Positions 23,707 to 32,994 of a DNA stretch of 64,000 nt are shown piece by piece; the stretch's first letter is position 1, and every line of letters starts with the position of its first letter. The translations under genes and the position numbers were made by a program. The stretch is from Cordilura impudica (taxonomy: Eukaryota; Arthropoda; Insecta; Diptera; Scathophagidae). Under the pieces are notes generated by a model. It did not search any database. It was not told the origin of the DNA and was given only the letters and a program-made list of their open reading frames with translations. Location of the stretch: contig OY821517.1 of NCBI GenBank assembly GCA_963682025.1, positions 95,539,946 through 95,603,945 of the forward strand, written 5' to 3'.

Positions 23707-23879
23707 GGGCATTCCATATATATTGACCGCGATCCAAATATCACAATACATATATATTGAACGTGTAGCATGCAGTATTGATGGACCGCGATCTAAATGG
23801 ATTTCAGAATAGAAGGCAATTCTTCGATATGAATCGCGATCCAAATATCACAATATCCATTGAACGTGTAACAGTGCCC
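23707..23879. mobile_element. Short TTA-flanked MITE with internal direct repeats
   Basis: Begins GGGCA and ends TGCCC, with TTA on both sides (23704-23706 and 23880-23882). Inside, a unit containing CGCGATCCAAATATCACAAT and ending GAACGTGTA occurs twice (23725-23767 and 23831-23870) and partially a third time (23783-23800). Confidence 0.55.
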
Positions 23880-23892
23880 TTAGATAGTCTTT

Positions 23893-23900
23893 TATCGATA
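23893..23900. promoter_or_regulatory. DRE-type promoter element TATCGATA
   Basis: Perfect match to the DREF binding element used by many housekeeping promoters in flies. It lies 94 bp before the ATG of the small ORF at 23987, a natural promoter distance. The motif is short, so chance occurrence is possible. Confidence 0.45.
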
Positions 23901-23986
23901 TGTCGTGCTGCGAATAATACTTTTTTCAACGTCTCGTGAGTGGTACTTGTTTTTGCGAGTACTTTTCTAACGGTCTCCTAACAGAT

Positions 23987-24094
23987 ATGAACTATCAGAC
24001 TATCGTTCTTGTGCTGGTGTTGGGATTTTCATTTATATTCGTGTTATTACTTCTATGCCTACGCTTTAATAACCTTCGTCAGCCTGAGGATTGA
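23987..24094 (+). CDS. Candidate micropeptide, 35 aa, single-pass membrane
   Basis: ATG with G at -3, 35 codons, then TGA. The product starts MNYQTIV, has an uninterrupted hydrophobic stretch at about residues 5-25 (Val, Leu, Phe and Ile rich, no charge), then a short tail with CLRFNNLRQPED, so the basic residues follow the membrane segment and acidic residues close the chain. Codons are GTG/CTG-rich, unlike the surrounding AT-rich DNA. TATCGATA lies 94 bp upstream and AATAAA (24210-24215) 116 bp downstream, giving a compact intronless gene. I do not recognise the family. Could also be the last exon of a longer gene. Confidence 0.5.
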   Translation: MNYQTIVLVLVLGFSFIFVLLLLCLRFNNLRQPED

Positions 24095-24209
24095 TTTTAT
24101 TGCCTTCTTCCTTCTTTATCGGCTTTATTAATCATATTGTAAACGTTTTTAAGTGTTAGTTTCAAAACTTTAGCTAATTCTATGGCTAATTTGCCTTCGA
24201 AATAATGGT

Positions 24210-24215
24210 AATAAA
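24210..24215 (+). terminator. AATAAA poly(A) signal candidate for the micropeptide gene
   Basis: Canonical hexamer 116 bp after the TGA of the small ORF. The motif is common in AT-rich DNA. Confidence 0.3.
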
Positions 24216-26263
24216 ACCTGTTAAATAACTTCCGCACATATTAGCTTTCTTCATATGTTTTTAATCACTACAAAATACAAAATATTTTGCAAAGAATTAT
24301 TTGAACTACTGATATTACTGATATTCATGATATTACCTAAGTTATATATCGTAACGTAATAAAAAAACTATAGATAATTAAAATAATTTTATTTTTTTTT
24401 ATCAGTTGTGCCAAACAATTTTTTGATATCGTGCACAGAGGTTGATTTTTATTGACTATCAAATTAAAAAAATGGTATTAACAATACTAGAATAAGCTTA
24501 GAGCCAAATATATCTCCCAATAATTTACTATACCCCTTCGCGAAAGTCTCACGTCATTGTTCTCAGCGCTCTTAGTGTAAATATTTAAACCAAGTGAAAT
24601 GCTGGGTTATCTCCATAATCCTTTTAAGAAATTGTGATGGAATCAATATTTTCTTGACAAGTTTAAAAGATTTTTAACGTTATTTTATGTATTCACCTCT
24701 GTTCGGAGTTTTACATTCACATAAAAAAAAATCGATTCAGCACATTTTCGTGTTCCAGTTTTCACTTTCGCATTTTTTTCTCGTTTATTTTCGATGAAAA
24801 AAACTTAAGTGAAAGTAATAAATGGTAATTTTTTATAACAAATAATTGTCGTTCGTCAGGCTGAAAAATGTAGAATTTTTTTTAATTTTAGCAAAATCAA
24901 TATAATTTAGAAATATTTAAATAAAGAAAAAAGAGTTAAAAGCGCTTAAAAATATATGAATTTTCATATAAAAAACTGATAAAAAATTAACTTTTCTCAA
25001 GCAAGCTTTTATCTGAAACGTAACGAATCGAAAAATATTTGTATGAAAAATTCAAATTCATATTTTTCAAACTTTTTCATATAAATTTTGATGTTGCAGT
25101 AATTTTAACTCAAAACAGTAATTATTTGAACTAAAAACGATGAATTTCAGAACATGAATTATTGAATAATCGTGTTCTGACTCGTTTTCAATTCACTCTA
25201 AATACTTTCACTTAGGTCTATAGTAATAAAAAGAATATAATAAAAAGAGGAAAATGGCCCTTATGGTGTAAAAAGTGGTACATGAATCGCGAAAAACTAA
25301 TTAATTCGCCACAATGCAGGCGATAGTTCAAGGAACTGTGCCCAAAATTTTGTTAACCGCTCTTTTCTAATTTTTCACTCTTAAAAAACAAATTCACTGA
25401 GCAGTTATACAAACTCGAGCAAATATCAAAATGCTTTTGACTGCACAAATTGCGCAAACACCTCCATACTTACACAAACGCATTAAAAGGATGCGAAACT
25501 GAAAGCTAACAAGAAAATATGGTAAATCATTTAAATTCATGTTAATATGAAAGCCAGAACAGGGTTGATTTAAGAAAGTTGTGGATTGAAAACGAGTCGA
25601 AAGTCAGAAAATACACGATTATTTGTGAAACTTCAAAAAATGTTTTGTAATGAAATACTTAAAATTCATGTTCATTAGACAATTTGCTATACGTCCATCC
25701 CCCTTCCGACCAAAGCTTGTTATTGTATTCAATACTTTATATATTTGGCTTAATAATGGCACTAAATTTGAATGTTAGCAGCAGATGCCCAACATTTTTT
25801 TGTGAACTACAAAAATAACTCAGATTAACATAAAAACAGAAGAAACAACCATAGTAAAAATAATATCCTTTGTATATTTTGGTTTTAATGATTACCACTC
25901 CCGCCCCTGCTTTGGTATAACAATTCTTTTTTGAATCGATTTACAGAGTACCCTCTGATACCCTCTGATGAATAATTAAATTAATGACAATATATTAAAA
26001 TTATTAATTTTTGTTTATAATATTTCGAAATATGTCAAGATTTTTGATCAACTGTATTAGTTTTTTATTTTTATCGAAATGTTTTTGTTTATTACTTTTT
26101 TAATTTATAATATTAATTTAGTAAAGTTATTCGAAATAAAATGAATTCATAAATCACGATTAACTAATTTGTTTACATATTTTACCAAAAAGTTTTGTTT
26201 ATTACCTGAATTAATTCCTTGTTTTTATATAAAAAAAATATTATTGAAAGGTTTGTTAAATTA
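24216..26263. other. AT-rich stretch without recognisable features
   Basis: No open frame with a domain, no tRNA, no clear repeat seen on either strand. Confidence 0.5.
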
Positions 26264-27050
26264 AAACAAGTAAGAAAATTATAGTCGGTCTAGACCGACT
26301 ATATGATACCCTATACCATGCGTTTAGAAACCCTATCTCTTAGGCCCAACTAACTGGCCATAGAAAATAAGCAAAAACCAAATTTGAGTGGGATTTTTAT
26401 TAATTTTTTTGGCTGCAGATATGAAAAAGTTCATATCGGATGCTATATCTATATGGGGACTAGGTCCAAAAATGGACCGATCCTGATCATGTTTGGAAAA
26501 GTCTCTTGTATTTTGCAAAAATATATACAAACCAAATCTGAGAAGAATCAGTGCAATATTTTTGTTTTTTAATAGATTTAAGTGAAGATCGGGAAGCAGC
26601 CCTATATGGGGCCAAAGGGATCATTTTTGGACTACTCATTAATGGATGTAATGAACGCATATAAACCCAATTTGAGTAAGATATATATGACAATTTGGAT
26701 CTTATGGCAATTTATGTCGATTTCATAGGGGTAATTTGTATGGGGGCTAGGTCTGAACATGGACCGATTCTCACCAATTTCAATAGCGTTCATCCCATGG
26801 CCGATAAAAGCTCATATACCAAATTTCATCAAAATATATTCATATTTGCGACCTGCAGTTTGATTACAAGCTTTACATGGACACACAGACGGACGGACGG
26901 ACGGACGGACGGACATTGTTAAATCAACTCAAAAAATGATTCTGATTCGATCGGTATAATTAAAGATGGGTCTAGGTCAAATATTTTTGGTTGTTACAAA
27001 CAGCAGCACAAAGTCATTATACCCAAACCACATAGTGGTATAGGGTATAA
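26264..27050. mobile_element. INE-1/mini-me-like repeat, copy 1
   Basis: About 787 bp, nearly identical to 55906-56680. It opens with a 22-bp perfect palindrome (26281-26302; core AGTCGGTCTAGACCGACT), has subterminal inverted segments (ATACCCTATACCATG near the start, CATAGTGGTATAGGGTAT at the end) and a (GGAC)n tract at about 26888-26915. The GTCY microsatellite is a hallmark of fly INE-1/mini-me (Helentron-related) repeats. Family assignment is by these features only. Confidence 0.65.
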
Positions 27051-27479
27051 TGATACGAAGTAAGTCACATCAAAATGAAGTAAACTCCAATTTTTCATCT
27101 TTAAATTGTCTTATTACAAAGTTATTATTGACTAACGATAAAAAGTAATATTACAAAGTTTGCTGCTATACCATTTAGATAGATATTGTCTACTATAAGA
27201 CATATCAAATCAAGTGGTAGCACTACATACAGTTAGAGACTTAAGTCTCTCCAAACTTAAGTGTATATGCACCACATAAATTCATATATTTACTAATTGA
27301 CATGTTTAAAAAAATTTTTAAACGTACGAAAATTTTTTAAGCATTGATATTGACATTAAGAAAAAAAATAATAAAAACAATTCATTCATAACGGTAAAAA
27401 TTAAAACAAAATAAAATTCAATAGAGACAAGTGTTCATACAGTGTATGCACAGACTGTTTGATATAATATGTATATTAA

Positions 27480-28031
27480 AATTAATTTTAATATTTTGTT
27501 GGTTCTCCACAGGATTCAATGACTACTTGCAAACACCTTGACATTGATTGGATCAAATTGTGGGTTATATCCTTTCATTATTCCAATATTGTTTTAAAGC
27601 GTTTTTCAATGAATCTTTGCTAGAGGTGTGCACGTTTCCAACTTTTCTTTTCAAAATCTCCCAAACATGTTCTATGGGGTTTATGTCTGTACTCTGAGGA
27701 GGGGCATAAAGTTGTCTTGTTGCATTATATAACACCCACTCTTTCACAATTTTGGCAGTATGTTTGCAATCATTATCCTGTTGGAATGTCCATCGAGGTG
27801 TAACATCCAAGCTTTCAATACAATGCGGCAAATTTTCTTTCAATAGTGCTTTATAATAGCGCTTGTCCATGAAACCATCTATAAACACTAAACGACCAAC
27901 TCCACTAGCTGCTATAACTCCCAAACCATTACACTGCCGTCACCATGTTTCATGGTAGGTATTAAATTTTCGCTTGCATCGCTGTATTCTTTTTACGCCA
28001 GACATTTCGTCTAGAATCATTTCCGAACAGG
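27480..28031 (-). pseudogene. Tc1-like transposase, C-terminal part, cut by LINE A
   Basis: The open minus-strand frame 27565-27924 covers the catalytic core of a Tc1 transposase: VIAASGVGRLVFIDG, then FQQDNDCKHTAKIVKEWVL, then TDINPIEHVWEILKRKV. I count 34 residues between the second Asp and the Glu (DD34E). A remnant of the preceding segment (MSGVKRIQR-like) continues in another frame to about 28025. The N-terminal part is not seen beyond, where LINE A copy 2 begins at 28032. Confidence 0.85.
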
Positions 28032-28215
28032 TTTTTCAATTTTCAATTATATATTCTTCCTTTATTTACATATTTTAACAAATTTGATATTTACATATGA
28101 GATCTTATCTTTACATAGATATTGCAACAAATAATATATAGGATCCAAAGACATTAAATAGTTTTTATATTATTTTTTAATGATTTTTAAAGGAAAATGG
28201 AAGGAAAAAATCCTT

Positions 28216-28959
28216 CCCAGCAAAAAAAGAGCTTACCAATCACTAGTAAAATCACAACAACTACTCATCCCGTTGTTGTGAAAATCTGGGTGAATCACAA
28301 GTGAATTTAACATGGGGTTGTCATAGGAGGGAAGTGATCCACACTGCTGAATGGTCAGTGTATATAAAGTGGTGCGTGTAACCTTATGAAAATTTCGTTT
28401 TTTTATGTTCTTTTTCAGAAGACCACACAAAAACAAGTTAATGGCTACTTTACCCAAATTTAACAACCTGTTTGAAACATCTTAGAGCCATTTCCAGTGA
28501 CATCGCGTTTAAATCGTCAGATCAATTGCTGAGGTCTTCATATACTTTGTCAAAGTATCCTTTCAAATTTTCTAACTGTTAGATTCATGAAATTTATAGA
28601 TTTTTTGTGCTTTTGACCCTACCACGATTTTTCACGACATTTCTTCTAGGAATCCTTTTGGACATTTTTCTAATATAAGTAGAAAATTAATTAGAAAAAC
28701 CAATTTTAACATTGAAAATAAAGAAAATATCTTAACAACAATAAAAAACTATGTTTTAATTCAAAATCCTGCATGTTAAGTACATGTGAAATATTAGATC
28801 CAAATCACTAGATATATGTATATGAAATATACTACCTTTTTACACTTTGGGAGTGGTGAAAAAGAACTGCTTTGGGAAACTAAATACAGAACTTATCGCT
28901 ACTTTGTGTGTAGTGAAAGTGTCGTTCTTTTTGAACAACTTCGCTTTATTTTTGCTGGG
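28216..28959. mobile_element. Non-autonomous DNA element, 744 bp, with CCCAGCAAAAA ends
   Basis: Inserted in the 3' UTR of LINE A copy 2: sister copies run uninterrupted across this point. The ends are CCCAGCAAAAA and TTTTTGCTGGG, an 11-bp perfect inverted repeat. Target duplication is unclear, at most TT. The inside has no intact frame; I cannot assign a superfamily. Confidence 0.65.
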
Positions 28960-29077
28960 TTTATATGATTTAATAAATTCAAATACTATCTGAAAAAATT
29001 TATATGCTTATAGAAGGTTTATTAGAAATAATAGACCTCTATAAGCATATAATTTTCAATTTGATTTCTTTTTAATT

Positions 29078-30991
29078 TTACGTTACTTCTCTACATTCTC
29101 TTATCAGCGGGTAAGAGGAATTTTCAATTTTGGCAAAATAATTGTTGTTAATCCTTGTTATGAAATCGATAATTTTTTCATAACCTGTTTCTTCATGAAG
29201 AAGATTTGTAGGATACCTCCACGGCTTTCTATTTATCATTTTAAGACATTTGTTTTGTATAATTTGTAAGCGTTTTAGGTGGCAGTTGGCAGCGTCACTC
29301 CAAATAGGACACGCGTATGTTAATATTGGCCTTATAACACTTTTGAATAGGAGATTTTTGTTTTTGGGGTTTAGAAATGACCTTCTTTTTAGTAGTGGCC
29401 ATAATGCGTTAAATGATTTTATAGCTTTTTGGCACGTAGCCATAATATGTTGTTTAAAAGTAAGCTTTTTGTCCAAGACAACTCCGAGATATTTGACATG
29501 ATTAAGTACCTTTATGGTAATATTTCCAATATGAAGATGACGTCTTGGTGGTCTTTTGGGAGATTTGTTGAACGGAAAAATAATTGCTTGGGTCTTGTTG
29601 GGATTAATTTTGATTTTCCATTTGTGAAAATATTTACTGCAATTTACAAGTCCCTTTTCCATTTTCTTTAGGAGTGCACTTGTAAGTTTGTTTGAAGAAA
29701 TTAACGCAGTATCATCTGCGTAGTAAGCAACTTTCATATACTTCGGAACTTTGAAATCGGATGTATATATCGAGTAAAGCAATGGCGACAAGACTGATCC
29801 TTGAGGTAACCCTGTGGTGATGGTTTTTGGAGACGATGTTTCATTATTAATCGCAACTTTAAAGCTTCTGCCGTGAATGAAATCTGAAATAAGTTTGCAT
29901 AAATATTTTGGTATATTTGCATCAAGAAGTTTAAATACTAGGCCATTATGCCAAACGGTGTCAAACGCTTTTTCGATATCCAACAATATTAGACCCGTTG
30001 AACGTTTATTGTTTTTATTGCTGATTATTTGATTTTTAATTCTGTTTATTTGGTGCGTAGTGCTATGCCCTTTTTTAAATCCAAATTGTTCTTTGGCAAC
30101 AATAGAATTGGTCGTTACAAATTCACTAAGACGAGAATGTAGTATTTTTTCAAATATTTTACCTAAGTTACTTAATAGACTAATAGGTCTGTAGCTGTTT
30201 GGGTTATTTTTTGGCTTAGGTTTGTTTATGGCTATAACCTTAGCATTTTTGAAATGGTTTGGGAAATAGTTGAGTTTGATGCAGCTGTTAAATATTATAA
30301 CCAGTAATTTTAGAGCTTTGAGTGGTAGTTTCTTTAAGAGCAGGTTGGGAACATTGTCAAAACCAGGGGATTGAGTTGAGTTTGATGCAGCTGTTAAATA
30401 TTATAACCAGTAATTTTAGAGCTTTGAGTGGTAGTTTCTTTAAGAGCAGGTTGGGAACATTGTCAAAACCAGGGCATTTTGAATTGATGAGACAATATTC
30501 ATTACTTCTTCAAGAGATGTATAAATTGCAGATTCAGAACTGGGGTTTTCTTTTTTAAAATTATTTACTGTTGTATTTATTAGTGTATCTGCCGAGTGGT
30601 TATAGTTCGAAGTGAGGTTATTTGCTTGGACAAATGTATTTGCCAGGATTTCAGCCTTGCCCTTATCAGATGATATTTTTGTATTTCCAATTTTAAAGTG
30701 AGAGATTTGATTTTTTCCCTTTCCTCGCAAGTTCCTGCTTATTTTCCAGAATGATTTATCACCTGGTTTTAAATTGGATAATAATTGACACCATTTCTTA
30801 TTGCGCTCCGAATTTATACTTTTATCAATCATGTTACTTAGAAACTTAGTACATTGATTATAAAAAGTTTGCTCGGCTATATTTGAAGATCGTTGGCTTT
30901 TTCTTTTAAAGCTTCTACTTAGTTTAATATATTTCACAGTAGTTTCTGGTAATGTGTAATTATTTTGTTGAGTTATTTTAGGTGTGGACAC
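29078..30991 (-). pseudogene. LINE A copy 2 ORF2, reverse transcriptase and linker
   Basis: The RT half (29078-29986 and upstream) is open: LDIEKAFDTVWHNGLVFKLL, GLPQGSVLSPLLYSIYTSDF, AYYADDTALISS and the C-terminal WKIKINPNKTQ are all present. The frame breaks around 30270-30475, where a ~100-bp segment is tandemly duplicated. The linker part continues to 30991. The 5' endonuclease half is absent because of a large internal deletion whose junction lies at about 53978. Confidence 0.85.
30270..30475. repeat. Tandem duplication of ~100 bp inside LINE A copy 2
   Basis: The stretch from GTTGAGTTTGATGCAGC to ACATTGTCAAAACCAGGG occurs twice back to back with a few linker bases. Other LINE A copies have it once. 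Confidence 0.9.
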
Positions 30992-31056
30992 ATCCCTTGC
31001 TTCTACATTTATAAATTTTTGGATTTCCTGATCAATAACTAGCTTGGTATTGTATA

Positions 31057-31414
31057 AGTTATAAAAACTCTTTAATTTTTCATAATAAAAAATAAAACCA
31101 AGACTTTTTTTTTATAACTAATTTAATTTATTTTAATTTAATTTATTTTACAGAACTGTTCTTGTTCTGTTCTCTTTTTAAGTCAGAATTGAATTGAATG
31201 AATATTTTTACAAACAGGTTTTTTTATTTCTAAAATTAAGCAAGAGTCATCAAAAAGTTTTATTATTCTTTTAACTTCATTCTACTTACTGCAGACATAG
31301 TGTCAGCAGAAAATATAAAAATTGAAACACAATATTTATTGTGACAACGGTAGCGTACCGGACGTTGCAAAAAAATAAATAAAAAAAATGTTGACAACTT
31401 TTGTGTCGTTAACT
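31057..31414 (-). repeat. Family E LTR, left (3' LTR of unit 1), 358 bp
   Basis: On the plus strand runs AGTTATAAAAACTC… to …GTGTCGTTAACT. The outer flank is TATA at 31053-31056. I see no differences from the other two E LTRs by eye. Confidence 0.95.
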
Positions 31415-31427
31415 TTTCCCCCTTTAA
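31415..31427 (-). promoter_or_regulatory. Polypurine tract of E unit 1
   Basis: Minus strand reads AAAGGGGGAAA directly before the 3' LTR, the usual primer for plus-strand DNA synthesis. In unit 2 (38927-38939) the last A is G. Confidence 0.85.
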
Positions 31428-31450
31428 TTCGAGTGTCCTCAATCGTTTCT

Positions 31451-32981
31451 TTAAAAGAGTGGAATTTTATGTAACCTTGGAGGTTTCTCTGGAGCGATGA
31501 AAGTGATATTCGTGGTTTGTGGTAAGTTATCCATTTCAAATGGTTTGTCCACTTTAGGTACCTGAGGTTCCCATACTGTAATCTTCTCCACCGTTTTGGT
31601 AAAGATTTTAAGAAACACAATTGCAATAATAATAACCAAAAACATTCCAGAGATTGTCCATTCTCCGATTATAAGACGTTTTTTCACAGTTGTGATAACG
31701 TCCGTATTATTGATTTGGAGTTCGTTAAGTGACTCGAGAGATAAAAGATTAATTCGACTTTTTTCAAAGGGAGTAGGTTGCAGTACAGCTGTCATGGTTT
31801 GCAAAGGTGAAGCCTGCCAGTTGCTAAAAGTTCTATTCTCAACTTTAATAGTTGTATTATGGAATTTAATTAAAAATGTTCCCGAAATATTATGTTTTTT
31901 TTCATTTTCAAAAATTGACCCATTATAGTCATTTAGAAGTATTATTCCCGAGTCTATTTCTTCGGCTAAAGGGATATGATGACTATTGCTTAAGATACAG
32001 GATGAATTCGACTTATTAATTAACTTAGGAATACAATCAGTTTCTGTTATATTAATTATATCTTTTTCATTACAAATGGTTACATTATTATAATCTTTAC
32101 ATTTTTCTTTTATAGCAAACATTTCCTTTTTGTTAAATAGAATTTCTTTAAAATCTAAATGTATTACTTTATTTTCTCTTTTTACTGGCCTTATAACCAT
32201 GTTTTTATAATTTTCATTTTTTGTTAATGGGATTTTGATCAAATAAAATATTTCCTTTTTATTATTATTTATTATTGATATTTGTGAAAATTCTAATGCC
32301 TCTTCTGGGCTTGAAAAATTAATATTTTCTTCTACCAGTGTTTCCATGGCAATTTTAATTTCCTTTTTACTTAATAGAAGTGGGTTTACAATATTTATTC
32401 TTGCCCATAAAATGGCGCGTTCAATATTTACTAATTCTTCTTTAACTAATCTTATTCTATTTTGCAAATTAATTACAATTTCTTTTTCAAGATAAAAATC
32501 CCTTTTTATTTGATTTGCCATTGTTTTAAAAATTTCGGTTAAATTGTTTAATCTTTTATTGAATGCTTCATTAATGAAGACTTGCTTATTATTATTGTTA
32601 TTCAAGTCAACAAAATTACTAGCTAATATTTGGAAGTCGTCATGATCAGGACTTCCCGCTATGTACTTCCATACGGTGCCAATAGCATTTATGGATCTCT
32701 TCTGGCGGTCATTATTAGTAGGTGTAAGGTCTTCTAGGATGTTAGCTGTTTGTGTCAACTCATGGATAAGGAGTGGATATTTGTTGTGGGTTTTTGGGAT
32801 GTTGCGGTCAATGAATGTTTGAACACTGTCTATGAATTCCTCATACTCTTTAATCCTTATCACGTGAATTATTGTGAACGTTCCCTGTTGTATTTTCGCT
32901 ATTCCCTTATCGATAGTGATTATGTGGGAGGACGAATAGTCAACTATCTCGATTTCTGCCTGAACACAGATTACCTGGATG
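31451..32981 (-). CDS. env: E unit 1 env, open, probably the second exon of a spliced mRNA
   Basis: Errantivirus envelope glycoprotein, a class related to insect F-type fusion proteins, meant for virion-like particles of gypsy-type elements. The frame is open from a splice acceptor TTTTTTTACAG (exon start 32981), 14 bp beyond the end of pol, to 31451. Counting from the first usable GTG (32863) there are 470 codons. A furin-type site RQKR (residues 53-56 in that count) precedes a hydrophobic SINAIGTVWKYIAG stretch. A membrane anchor (GMFLVIIIAIVFLKIF) lies near the C-terminus. There is no in-frame ATG near the start, so an upstream leader exon likely supplies it, as in gypsy. Differs from unit 2 at only a few residues. 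Confidence 0.85.
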
Positions 32982-32994
32982 CTGTAAAAAAATT

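Larger units (their letters stand above)
28032..31056 (-). mobile_element. LINE A copy 2, 3' part (continues at 53937-54685)
   Basis: Minus-strand family A sequence from the 3' UTR (28032) through RT and part of the endonuclease-RT linker, stopping at TATA (31053-31056). The same LINE resumes at 53937 after 22.9 kb of LTR retrotransposons, with TATA repeated. A separate DNA element sits in its 3' UTR (28216-28959). Confidence 0.92.

Noticed and set aside
32908..32915. TATCGATA DRE motif
   Set aside because: Lies inside env coding sequence and is repeated in unit 2 only because of duplication.
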